From positions 1-44,334 of the forward strand of contig RFJU01000099.1 of assembly GCA_003694805.1 (NCBI GenBank): a DNA stretch of 44,334 nucleotides, read 5' to 3'. A program made the translations under genes and the position numbers. Shown here piece by piece: positions 1-7,470 of the stretch; the stretch's first letter is position 1, and every line of letters starts with the position of its first letter. The stretch comes from Candidatus Woesearchaeota archaeon. GTDB taxonomy: Archaea; Nanobdellota; Nanobdellia; Woesearchaeales; J110. A model generated the notes under the pieces. The model made no database searches. It saw only the letters and a program-made list of their open reading frames with translations, and was not told the DNA's origin.

Positions 1-271
1 CTCATCGTTTCGTCTCCATGAATGTTTTTTTGTTTTTTTTGTTACGTTGCCGCAGGCGAGTTCTTGTTCGGTCGCGCCCCGCGGTTCTCGTACTGTTTTT
101 GCTTGGTTGTTGCAGCGCTGTCGTTGTTGCGGCGTCGTGTTTGTTTTGTATCGCTTTCTTGTATTGCTTTCTTGTTGTGGTCTGCCTTGTGTTTTGTGAT
201 GTCTTTGGGCGGTCTTCTGCGGGAGCGTTGCGTTGTCTTCAGCAGGTTGTGTCTCTTCCCGAGCGTTTTTG

Positions 272-619
272 TTAGAACTCGTCCATGTCTTCGAGCTTGT
301 CCAAGTAGCCTTGTTGTTTGAGAAAGCTTACTTGTGTTGGGCGGTACTTGAAGATGATATCGCCTCGCTCGTCCCCTCCAAATTCCCAGGGCTCTACCAG
401 GACGAAATCGCCTTCCCGCACCCACAGTCTGCGCTTGAGCCTGCCAGGTATGCGACACACGCGTGTCTTGCCGTCTAAGCAGCGCACGTGGCATCGGCTT
501 CCGCCTAGTCGGCTTTCTAAAACGCCGATGGTTTGGTTGCCCCGTGGGAGTTTTGCGCGGCGTATTTCTTCTTGTTCTGCCTGGGCTCGTTCCTGGGCGA
601 GTTTTTCTTTTTTGCTCAT
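272..619 (-). CDS. eif1A: Translation initiation factor aIF1A
   Basis: This 115-residue protein is the archaeal homologue of eIF1A/IF1, which binds the A site of the small ribosomal subunit during initiation. The N-terminus is charged (KKEKLAQERAQAEQEE). The OB-fold core follows from about residue 25, with GVLESRLGGSRCHVRCLDG, then CRIPGRLKRRLWVREGDFV and the closing strand GDIIFKYRP. The tail is acidic (LEDMDEF), as is usual for the family. Length is normal. It starts with ATG and ends with TAA. A TATA-like TTTTTAAAC on the minus strand near 711-722 would give a leader of about 70 nt. No partner gene is co-directional with it in the window. Confidence 0.95.
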   Translation of the reverse strand: MSKKEKLAQERAQAEQEEIRRAKLPRGNQTIGVLESRLGGSRCHVRCLDGKTRVCRIPGRLKRRLWVREGDFVLVEPWEFGGDERGDIIFKYRPTQVSFLKQQGYLDKLEDMDEF

Positions 620-1085
620 AGTGGTAAGGATTTTGTTTTGTCAGGGTCTTTCGTTGTTGATGTCCCCAGCGGTGCTGCTGGTATGACAGCCCTTTTCAGA
701 AAGGAGGGTTGTTTAAAAATGTATCGGTGGTTTCTTGACGATATTCTTAGGAAGGGGCGTTTCTCCAGCGTCTTTTTTCGCGTGCGTCCTCAGCCAGGTG
801 TTGAAGACGCTTATCATACGGCGTGAGACGATTGAAACAAACTATTGGAAGAGAAGAGAGAACGAGTGTGAAGACGTGAAGAAGTAGTTACAACAAAGGG
901 TTGCCAACAAAAAAACAAACACAGAACAACAAAAAGGTAAACACAAAACAACAACAAAACGAACACAAAGAAAAACAGTTGCAACAGGAAAGCAACAGGA
1001 GAGCGCCCCCTCCTCGTATCCAAAGTGTATCATCCGGAGCATCTAAGAAAAATGTTTATATAGGGGTATGGGCTGGAAGGGCGGT
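620..1085. other. Divergent intergenic region between aIF1A and the subtilase
   Basis: No gene is supported in these 466 bases. They contain a TATA-like element for aIF1A (minus, about 711-722), an 8-bp inverted repeat AGCGTCTT at 767-774 and AAGACGCT at 804-811, and a stretch at about 890-1000 that is nearly T-free on the + strand and rich in CAA and ACA. The subtilase TATA box lies at the right end. Hydrophobic reading frames on the minus strand here arise from the T/G-rich complement and are not credible genes. Confidence 0.6.
1053..1063 (+). promoter_or_regulatory. TATA box of the subtilase gene
   Basis: GTTTATATAGG lies 24-32 bp upstream of the ATG at 1086. That is the archaeal TATA-to-start-site spacing, so the transcript is probably leaderless. 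It rules out the in-frame ATG at 1068, only about 5 bp after the box. Confidence 0.75.
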
Positions 1086-3491
1086 ATGTTCGTTCCTCGC
1101 CCGTTTGGGAAGTTTGCCTCGACATCTGCTCCTTCCTTCTGGGTGTTCATCTTCACCGCTGTTCTCGCTCTCTCCTTTCTTGTTTTCATTGAAACGCGTG
1201 TTGAGACGCAAATAAGCCTGGCAACGTGGGAAGAGCAGAGCGCTTTGCCATTGTGGAGAGCGCAGAGGTCGTTTGGACTTGCCATCCAGGGTGCTGCGCG
1301 TGATGTGGTGCAGAGCGCTGGAGGGGCGCCGCTGCCCGGCAGTGTTGGTGCAGGTCTTGGTGCTGACCTCGTGAAGGCCGCGCCCCGCAACGCGGTTGGT
1401 GGCGCCGTTGCGAGTGTTGATGCGAAGCAGGTGCTGGTTCAATTCAGCGAGGAAGGGTTGGTTGAGCAGGGCGTTGATGGGTCTGTTCGGTTCGCCAGCG
1501 CTGCGCTGGAAGCCCTTCGCGAGCGGTTCGGCCTAGGCGGAGGAGAGCGCGTGTCGCCACAGACAGCAACGTTTTCATTTTCAGTACAGGATCCCGGCAG
1601 GGTGGAAGAAGCGGTTGCCGCGTTTAACGCGCTACGGGGGGGTGGCGAAGTAGTTTTTGCAGAGCCGGACTACCCCGTCACGGCGGCGGTTGTGCCGAAC
1701 GATGAGTATTTTCCTCTGCAGTGGGGGTTGCGGCGCGTGAATGCCACGGCGGCGTGGGATGTCGAGACGGGCTCTCCTCTCGTCATCGTGGCCGTGCTGG
1801 ACAGCGGCGTTGACCTCGACCATCCCGAGTTCTCCTCACTCCTGTGGCGAAATCTTGGAGAGGTTGCTGGCAACGGGGTTGATGATGACGCGAACGGCTT
1901 TGTAGACGATGTTCAGGGGTGGAACTTCGTGGTTAATTCCTCCGATGTTGACGATGACTTCGAGCACGGCACCATGGTTGCGGGTGTCGTCGCCGCGGTG
2001 ACGAATAATAACAAGGGCATTGCGGGGACGTGTTGGTCTTGCAAGCTCATGGTCGTGAAAACCCTGGACGCGACAGGTGTCGGGACGGTGAGCAGCGCGG
2101 CGAGGAGTATCTGGTATGCCACTGAGAACGGTGCTGATATCATCGTAGCGAGCTGGACAACGCAGGAGAGTTCTGTGCTTCGCGAAGCCGTCGATGCGGC
2201 GGCGGCGAAGGGAGTGGTCATAGTCGCAGCTGCGGGGAATGATAACACGCCTACCCTGCAGTACCCTGCTAGTTATGAGCGCGTGGTTAAAGTGGCCGGG
2301 ACGAATAGTCAGGATGGGCGCGCGAATGAGGCGGGGTGGGGAAGTTCGTTTGGTTCTGACACTGACCTCGCCGCGCCGAGTACCGGCATTGTTTCCACGT
2401 ATCCTGGCGGCATTTATGTCAACGCGTCGGGGACGTCGCTGGCGGCGCCGTTCGTTGCGGGGGCTGCTGCGCTCGCGAAAGCGCATCGTCCCGTCTTGGA
2501 AGGGTTGGCGCTTCGGCGCGTCTTGGAGGGGGGTGTTGATCGCTTTGGCGAAGCGCTCGGCGTCCCGGATCACTTCATCGGAGAAGGGCGGTTGAACCTT
2601 GCCAAAGTGCTTTCTTTCGAGAACGCAACGAGTGCTGAAGCAGTGATTTCTTTTCCCGTGGCTGAGAGCGTCGTGAACGGCTCTGTTGTGGTGAGAGGAC
2701 GTGCGGGCGGGGAAGGTTTTTTGCTCGAAGAGGGGCCTGGTGATTACCCGAGTGCGTGGTCCACCATCAACAGCGGGACTCGTGTTTCCGAAGGAGAGCT
2801 GGGCGTGTGGGATACGACGCGCGTTCCGAACGGAAGGTATGCGCTGCGCCTCTCCGTGTGGGACAACGCAGGGGAGGCGCACGAGTGGGTGCACGTGCAG
2901 GTCGAGAACACACCTTGCAACGTGGGAAGCGAGCGTGAATGCGGGGGCGGCGTGGGTGTTGGTGCGTGCACTCCTGGCGTTGAGCGCTGCCTCGCTCCAG
3001 GGTTTTGGAGTGCGTGCGAGGGGCGGGTCGATCCGCAAAGCGAGGTTTGCGGTGATGGTGTTGATAATGATTGCGACAATGAAACTGACGAAGGCTGTTT
3101 TCTTTGTGACGACGCTGACGGAGATGGCACCGAGGGCAAGAGCGCAACGTGCACGTCAGGGAGGGATTGCGATGATTTGAATAGCTCGATTCATCCTGGC
3201 GCGAACGAGGTATGCAACAACCAAACCATTGATGAAGATTGCAGCGGCGCGTATTGCTTGCCAGGCGACCCGAATGAGGATTTCAAGGTGGACTTGTTTG
3301 ATTTGACGCTGGTGGGGAGCACGTTTGGATGCAATGCTGCTGCGAGTCAGTGCTGGGATGCGAAGGCAAAGCGGGGGGATACGAACGCGGATGGCGTCGT
3401 GGACGTTGTCGATCTTTCGTCCATCAGTTCTTTTTTTGGATCTCGGTATGGTGCTAACGAGAGCGCATCTAATGCCTCTTCTCAAACGTGA
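1086..3491 (+). CDS. Secreted subtilisin-like serine protease (S8) with MopE and dockerin-like repeats
   Basis: This 801-residue protein has an N-terminal membrane or signal segment at about residues 15-36 (FWVFIFTAVLALSFLVF). A propeptide-like region follows, then an S8 catalytic domain. The triad is complete: Asp239 (VLDSGVD), His294 (HGTMVAG) and Ser451 (GTSLAAPF). The oxyanion Asn385 sits in AAGND. A beta-rich linker follows, then Cys/Asp-rich MopE-type motifs (EVCGDGVDNDCD, RDCDDLNSSIHPGANEVC). The C-terminus has two calcium-loop repeats of dockerin type (DPNEDFKVDLFD and DTNADGVVDVVD). It should be an extracellular or surface-anchored protease stabilised by Ca2+. The start is set by the TATA box, not by the longer frame. 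No cohesin is visible in the window. Confidence 0.93.
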   Translation: MFVPRPFGKFASTSAPSFWVFIFTAVLALSFLVFIETRVETQISLATWEEQSALPLWRAQRSFGLAIQGAARDVVQSAGGAPLPGSVGAGLGADLVKAAPRNAVGGAVASVDAKQVLVQFSEEGLVEQGVDGSVRFASAALEALRERFGLGGGERVSPQTATFSFSVQDPGRVEEAVAAFNALRGGGEVVFAEPDYPVTAAVVPNDEYFPLQWGLRRVNATAAWDVETGSPLVIVAVLDSGVDLDHPEFSSLLWRNLGEVAGNGVDDDANGFVDDVQGWNFVVNSSDVDDDFEHGTMVAGVVAAVTNNNKGIAGTCWSCKLMVVKTLDATGVGTVSSAARSIWYATENGADIIVASWTTQESSVLREAVDAAAAKGVVIVAAAGNDNTPTLQYPASYERVVKVAGTNSQDGRANEAGWGSSFGSDTDLAAPSTGIVSTYPGGIYVNASGTSLAAPFVAGAAALAKAHRPVLEGLALRRVLEGGVDRFGEALGVPDHFIGEGRLNLAKVLSFENATSAEAVISFPVAESVVNGSVVVRGRAGGEGFLLEEGPGDYPSAWSTINSGTRVSEGELGVWDTTRVPNGRYALRLSVWDNAGEAHEWVHVQVENTPCNVGSERECGGGVGVGACTPGVERCLAPGFWSACEGRVDPQSEVCGDGVDNDCDNETDEGCFLCDDADGDGTEGKSATCTSGRDCDDLNSSIHPGANEVCNNQTIDEDCSGAYCLPGDPNEDFKVDLFDLTLVGSTFGCNAAASQCWDAKAKRGDTNADGVVDVVDLSSISSFFGSRYGANESASNASSQT

Positions 3492-3619
3492 CCTGATTGG
3501 TGGAACGTGATTGGCGGAGAAGGCGTTGTAGCTATGACGCTGCCGTTATAGTGAGTAGCCGTGTAGGTCTGCTTGTTGCGTTAGCACGCCCTGCTTGGAT
3601 GCGTCTCCTCTTGCATAAC

Positions 3620-3630
3620 GTTTATATATC
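3620..3630 (+). promoter_or_regulatory. TATA box of the RDD protein gene
   Basis: GTTTATATATC lies about 27 bp upstream of the GTG-ATG pair at 3651/3654, consistent with a leaderless transcript. Confidence 0.7.
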
Positions 3631-3653
3631 TACGGTGTTGGCCCTTTCTTGTG

Positions 3654-4130
3654 ATGGGGCAGAGTAGGAGTAGTTCATCGTTGAATCTTCCGAAGAGAGA
3701 GGGCATCGAGGTCCCTGCGCGGTTTTGGAAGCGAATGCTCGCGTTCCTGCTTGACTTGTTTTTCCTCCGCCTCTTTGTCCTCGCTCCCTTTTCATCGTTG
3801 TTCGAGCAACGAGCGTCCACTTCGTTGTTGATGGAGGAGTCGCTCCCTGCTCCTGTAATGGCGGGTGCGTTCATTGTCGTCTTGCTGGTGTGGCTGTACT
3901 TCACGATGTTCCAGTTCGTCTTGAAGCAAACACCGGGTATGATGATTGCAGGCTTGTGGGTGCGTGGCCGCGTCGGGCTCGTGAAGGCAGCGGTGCGCAA
4001 CCTGTTCATCTTGCCCGTGTTCCCGTTTTTCATATTATGGATTGTTGAGCCGGTCCACCTCTTGCTCAAGAAAGTTCGGTGGCTTGAAGTCGTGACTGAG
4101 ACCAGGACGGTCGAGGTGTTCCGTGCATGA
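3654..4130 (+). CDS. RDD family integral membrane protein
   Basis: This protein has about 158 residues. The RDD signature is visible: PARFWKRMLAFLLDLFFL combines the conserved Arg with the Asp of the first membrane helix. Further helices lie around FIVVLLVWLYFTMFQFVL and NLFILPVFPFFILWIV, with KQTPGMMIAGLWV between them, the typical RDD loop (K.TPGK...G). RDD proteins are small membrane proteins of mostly unknown role; some act in ion transport or envelope stress. The adjacent GTG at 3651 could be used instead of the ATG at 3654. It may be co-transcribed with sppA, which follows 161 bp downstream with no clear TATA box of its own. Confidence 0.85.
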   Translation: MGQSRSSSSLNLPKREGIEVPARFWKRMLAFLLDLFFLRLFVLAPFSSLFEQRASTSLLMEESLPAPVMAGAFIVVLLVWLYFTMFQFVLKQTPGMMIAGLWVRGRVGLVKAAVRNLFILPVFPFFILWIVEPVHLLLKKVRWLEVVTETRTVEVFRA

Positions 4131-4291
4131 GGTGGCGTATGAATGTGATAACCTGTGAATGTGAGGATTGTCTATGAGTGTTTGCCAGAGTACAGAAGGA
4201 TGTTACGTCGGATGTGAGGGTTTTGGCGTTGCTAAGTGCACGAACTGGACGGCGCTTTGTTCGCCGCCTGTTTCTCATATGAGGTGAAAGA

Positions 4292-5227
4292 ATGGTCAAG
4301 AAGTATACAAGCAAAGTGCATGAGAAGGGCGAGTTGCCCCTCAGTAAGAAGGTGTGGGTGAGTTTGTTGCTCTTGCTAGCGTTTTTCTTCGTTGCTAGCA
4401 TTCTCGCAAGCATTGTTTCGCTGAGTGATGTCTCCGTAGAAGGAAGCGGGAACGTTGCTCGCATCAAGTTACATGGCGTGATCACCGTTGATGACGGCCT
4501 TGGCACGTTTAGTCCTGACACCATCATTGCAGAAGATGTCGTTTCCTTGCTTGAGAAGGCCGATGAGGACGCGTCCATTAAAGCAGTGGTGTTAGATATT
4601 AACAGCCCCGGCGGATCTGCGGTGGCGAGTGATGAGATTGGAAGGGTTGTTCGTCGTTTGAATAAGACGGTCGTAGCAGTCATTCGAGAAGTAGGCGCGA
4701 GCGGGGGGTATTGGATTGCTAGCAATGCCGATTTCGTCGTGGCGAACAGGATGAGCATTACTGGCAGTATTGGCGTTACCTCGAGTTACTTGGGGTTTGG
4801 TGGTTTTCTTCGCGATCATAATGTGACGTACAACAGGTTAGTTGCGGGGAAGTTCAAGGACATGGGATCCCCGTTCAGAGAATTAACGGATGAAGAGCGT
4901 GCTTTGTTCCAGGAAAAACTCGACAGGATTCACTCGTTCTTCATTGAGGAGGTTGCGCAGAACAGGAATCTTTCGTTGGAGGAGGTGAAGAACCTCGCTA
5001 CGGGCGAGGTGTACTTGGGTGTTGAGGCGCTTGATGCAGGGTTAGTCGATGCTCTGGGCGGTTTTGAGGAGGCTGAACAGTTTTTGGAGGAGGAGTTAGG
5101 AGAGGACGTTTCCTTTGTGACGTTTAAGAAGAAGAAGACGTTTCTTGATGTTATAGAGCAGGTGATTTCGGGCGGGTCCTTTGCGCTTTTGCACGGCGCC
5201 GTGGACGTTCCAGTCATGCGGACCTAA
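4292..5227 (+). CDS. sppA: Signal peptide peptidase SppA (S49)
   Basis: This 311-residue membrane-anchored serine protease degrades residual signal peptides in the membrane. After a basic N-terminus comes one transmembrane helix (residues about 22-44), then the ClpP-like S49 fold. The likely catalytic dyad is Ser137 in GASGGYWIAS and Lys189 in GKFKDMGSP. VVLDINSPGGSAVASDEI is the family substrate-binding segment, and LATGEVYLGVEALDAGLVDALGG is the conserved C-terminal part. Length matches the short archaeal and Gram-positive form. The ATG is preceded by GAGGTGA at 4281-4287. A T10 run follows the gene. It would suit an organism exporting many lipoproteins and pilins. Confidence 0.93.
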   Translation: MVKKYTSKVHEKGELPLSKKVWVSLLLLLAFFFVASILASIVSLSDVSVEGSGNVARIKLHGVITVDDGLGTFSPDTIIAEDVVSLLEKADEDASIKAVVLDINSPGGSAVASDEIGRVVRRLNKTVVAVIREVGASGGYWIASNADFVVANRMSITGSIGVTSSYLGFGGFLRDHNVTYNRLVAGKFKDMGSPFRELTDEERALFQEKLDRIHSFFIEEVAQNRNLSLEEVKNLATGEVYLGVEALDAGLVDALGGFEEAEQFLEEELGEDVSFVTFKKKKTFLDVIEQVISGGSFALLHGAVDVPVMRT

Positions 5228-5250
5228 GAAGGTGATTGCAAAGGCGCAGG

Positions 5251-5260
5251 TTTTTTTTTT
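5251..5260 (+). terminator. T10 tract ending sppA
   Basis: An uninterrupted run of ten T lies 24 bp after the sppA stop codon. U-tracts are the usual archaeal termination signal and the cleavage target of aCPSF1/FttA, which is encoded at 20949-22838. Confidence 0.65.
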
Positions 5261-5349
5261 GAACTGGTGCTTTCCAGAGCCGCGTTTTCGTACTGCTCAT
5301 TTCGGGCCAGTTTCCAAAGCAAGCAATGAGGCGTTCAGAACCATCCTAG

Positions 5350-5358
5350 AAAAAAAAA
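5350..5358 (-). terminator. T9 tract ending the S7 gene
   Basis: A nine-A run on the + strand gives a U9 tract about 65 bp beyond the S7 stop on the minus strand. With the sppA tract it insulates two convergent genes. Confidence 0.55.
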
Positions 5359-5420
5359 GTGCGGGCAGGTATCACGTCTCAAGTCATAATGTGGTGATGC
5401 TTGCCTTGTGTTGATTCTGG

Positions 5421-6020
5421 TTACCTGCTGCTGTCCGCTTGTCGTTCAAGTTCGAGCTTCTTCGCGATTGCTGCGGACTGGTTGCTGAGTTGGTATGCGT
5501 TGATGATTTCATCGGCGAGGCAAGAAGCAATGGTGCGTTTTGTGTTGAATGCTTTTTGTGCTGCCCCTTGGGTCATGAATTTGAGGGCGAGGTCGACGCG
5601 ACGCTGCGGTGCACACTCAACGGGTTTGGGGTAGCGCGCCCCGCCATATTCAATAGTGATTATTTCTTCTCGTGGGGCCGCGTTCTCAATTGCTTTGACG
5701 AGGACGGCTACGGGGTTTTTGCCGAGCTTTTTTTCAATGAGCGAAAACGCTTTTTCAACGGTGGTGAATGCTTTTTCGGCTTTTCCTGTGTTGTGGCCGC
5801 TGCTGATGGTGTGTTTTTTTCCTTTGTGGCCGGTGACCATCACGCGGTTGATGAGGCGTTCGACAATGAATATCTTTGACTTGTGGAATCTGTTGCCTGC
5901 GTAGCGCGCTCCCGTTTTTGGAACGATAACCGGCGTTGTCTGAATGTAGTTGACAAGGCCGGGGTCATCGACGGTTATCCCGGTGCAGTCCCACTTGTTG
6001 AATGCTAAAACCTCGGTCAT
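5421..6020 (-). CDS. rps7: Small-subunit ribosomal protein uS7
   Basis: This 199-residue S7 nucleates the 30S head by binding 16S rRNA. Family segments are clear: MTEVLAFNKWDCTGITVDD at the start, KTGARYAGNRFHKSKIFIVERL, GHKGKKHTISSGHNTGKAEKA, and the C-terminal YQLSNQSAAIAKKLELERQA. A longer in-frame extension to 6092 exists, but a minus-strand TATA box at 6044-6053 lies inside it. The ATG at 6020 is then about 28 bp downstream, as expected for a leaderless message. The gene stands alone, not in the classical S12-S7-EF2 cluster. Confidence 0.95.
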   Translation of the reverse strand: MTEVLAFNKWDCTGITVDDPGLVNYIQTTPVIVPKTGARYAGNRFHKSKIFIVERLINRVMVTGHKGKKHTISSGHNTGKAEKAFTTVEKAFSLIEKKLGKNPVAVLVKAIENAAPREEIITIEYGGARYPKPVECAPQRRVDLALKFMTQGAAQKAFNTKRTIASCLADEIINAYQLSNQSAAIAKKLELERQADSSR

Positions 6021-6043
6021 TGACGATGCGAAAACCCGGGTTT

Positions 6044-6053
6044 GTTTATAAAG
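6044..6053 (-). promoter_or_regulatory. TATA box of the S7 gene
   Basis: The minus strand reads CTTTATAAAC, centred about 28 bp before the ATG at 6020. It fixes the S7 start at the shorter form. Confidence 0.7.
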
Positions 6054-6142
6054 CTTTTCCTCCGGGGTGGACGGTGGAGGGGGCGCAAACAAGCGCTATC
6101 AGGCGTTATCTGTTAATTCTTTTGGTTTCTTTTCTTCACAAC

Positions 6143-6152
6143 ACTTTTATAG
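6143..6152 (+). promoter_or_regulatory. TATA box of the DUF192 gene
   Basis: ACTTTTATAG is centred about 28 bp before the ATG at 6176, supporting that start over the upstream in-frame ATGs from 6002. Confidence 0.65.
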
Positions 6153-6175
6153 TTTGGCAGTCCTTGCGTCCGTGT

Positions 6176-6769
6176 ATGCCGTATTGTTCAAACATCTGCT
6201 CTCGTTTCGTTTGCTTGTGTTTCTTCGTGCTTCTTGGCATGCTCTTGATTGCTCTTGTTTCTTGTTCGAACGCTCCTCAGGGGGAGGGTGACGGCATGAC
6301 GGCGCAGCAGCCAGGCTACGCCATCCCTGATTCTGCCTCTCCAGGTCTTCGCAAGAACAGTTCAGAGCGTGACGGATTGCAAGACGGCGTGCTCGCAAGG
6401 GAAGGAGAGGTGCGCTTCGGAAAGGACGTCTTCGTTGTTGAGTTTGCACGAACGCCGAAAGAGCGTCAGAAGGGTTTAATGGGGAGGGAGTCGTTGGGCG
6501 ACCGAGAGGGTTTGCTCTTTGTTTTTGAGGATGATGCGCCCAGGACGTTTTGGATGAAAAACACGCTACTCCCCCTTGACATGATTTTTCTTGACCGGGA
6601 AGGGGTGGTAGTGCATCTTGAAGAGAACGCACAGCCTTGCCGCAAGGATCCGTGCCAGCTCTACACAAGCCCTGTTCCCGCACGATTTGTCCTTGAGGTA
6701 AAGGGGGGAGTTGCGCGGGCTGTTGGCATTCACGTGGGCGACAGAGCAGTGATTCGCAGTCTTGTTTGA
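6176..6769 (+). CDS. DUF192 family predicted lipoprotein
   Basis: This 197-residue protein begins with a signal sequence ending in a bacterial-type lipobox, LVSC (Cys about residue 35), preceded by a hydrophobic stretch. The mature part has a low-complexity linker, then a complete DUF192 domain with its hallmark pieces RTPKERQKGLMGRESL, GLLFVFEDDAPRTFWMKNT and LPLDMIFLDREGVVV. DUF192 proteins are small secreted or cytosolic beta-barrels with no firmly established biochemical role. It is the first of four neighbouring genes with lipoprotein signals. The start at 6176 is chosen because a TATA box lies at leaderless distance. Confidence 0.88.
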   Translation: MPYCSNICSRFVCLCFFVLLGMLLIALVSCSNAPQGEGDGMTAQQPGYAIPDSASPGLRKNSSERDGLQDGVLAREGEVRFGKDVFVVEFARTPKERQKGLMGRESLGDREGLLFVFEDDAPRTFWMKNTLLPLDMIFLDREGVVVHLEENAQPCRKDPCQLYTSPVPARFVLEVKGGVARAVGIHVGDRAVIRSLV

Positions 6770-6795
6770 GGTGAGCGAGAAGGAGGGTTGAGAGA

Positions 6796-6806
6796 AACTT
6801 TTTAAA
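6796..6806 (+). promoter_or_regulatory. TATA box of the 6830 lipoprotein gene
   Basis: ACTTTTTAAAG lies about 28 bp before the ATG at 6830, giving a leaderless or near-leaderless transcript. Confidence 0.6.
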
Positions 6807-6829
6807 GGAAAGGAGGTGTTGTTCTTTTT

Positions 6830-7378
6830 ATGGCTTGGCAGGGCGCGTTAGGCGGGTTACACGTCGCCACGAAGAGCAATGCAGCGCGAGGGGCTGGTTT
6901 CTTGCTTGTTCTGTGCATGGCGGTGTTGTCGCTGGTCGTGCTTAGTTCTTGTACCGCGTGGGAGGCGCTGAAAGAGAAATCTTCGTTTCAGGAAGTGTGG
7001 AATAGTTCCGAGGAGTTCGTTCAGGATATTCGTAATGGGAGCGAGAGCGTTGTGGCGTTTCTGAACGGGACGAAGAAGGTTAACCAGTCTGAGGCGCGCT
7101 CGCTCGCTTTGGAAGCGTGGACTGCTCAGTTTTTGCAGGTGCAAAGCTTGCTCCGAGAGCTGGGTGCGCCTTTGCGATACAGCAAACAAGAGGTTGTTGA
7201 AAGCGCTGTTGTGGTGCGTGAAGAGCAGAGCGTGGGAGGGTATTGTTTTACGATAAGAACTGTTCTTGACGTGGAGCGTTTTGAGCGAAACAGATTTACC
7301 AAGTTTCCTAAGTCAGCGTGGGTTGGCGTTGACGGTGGTGTGCGGACGTTCACTGGCGTGTCTTGCAAGAATTCCTAA
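6830..7378 (+). CDS. Predicted lipoprotein, unknown function
   Basis: This 182-residue protein has a 40-residue export signal: positively charged, then GFLLVLCMAVLSLVVLSSC, where LSSC is a good lipobox. The mature part is Asn-, Ser- and Glu-rich with several N-glycosylation sequons (NSS, NGS, NGT, NQS). It ends in a compact region with GGYCFTIRTVLDVERF and a terminal Cys that could pair. I recognise no family. It resembles other small surface lipoproteins in this cluster only in its signal. A hairpin follows the stop codon. Confidence 0.75.
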   Translation: MAWQGALGGLHVATKSNAARGAGFLLVLCMAVLSLVVLSSCTAWEALKEKSSFQEVWNSSEEFVQDIRNGSESVVAFLNGTKKVNQSEARSLALEAWTAQFLQVQSLLRELGAPLRYSKQEVVESAVVVREEQSVGGYCFTIRTVLDVERFERNRFTKFPKSAWVGVDGGVRTFTGVSCKNS

Positions 7379-7379
7379 C

Positions 7380-7397
7380 AGCGTGTTTAAGCACGCT
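7380..7397 (+). terminator. Hairpin after the 6830 lipoprotein gene
   Basis: AGCGTG and CACGCT form a perfect 6-bp stem with loop TTTAAG, directly after the stop codon. A T-run follows at about 7436-7442. The gene at 7471 converges on it, so the region may serve both strands. Confidence 0.5.
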
Positions 7398-7470
7398 TCT
7401 CTTATGCGGCTTTTGTGAAATGAAAGGTCGCATAATTTTTTTCTTGCAAGAAGTGTCTGTGTAAAGTCGG

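Noticed and set aside
18-321. Two overlapping hydrophobic + strand frames rich in Cys, Phe and Val
   Set aside because: They arise from T/G-rich sequence, overlap the end of aIF1A on the other strand, lack promoters and have mutually exclusive frames.
1836-3038. A 400-codon minus-strand frame inside the subtilase
   Set aside because: Antisense shadow of a clearly recognised protease. The translation is Arg/His/Pro-rich with no domain; the high GC third positions of the real gene remove stops.
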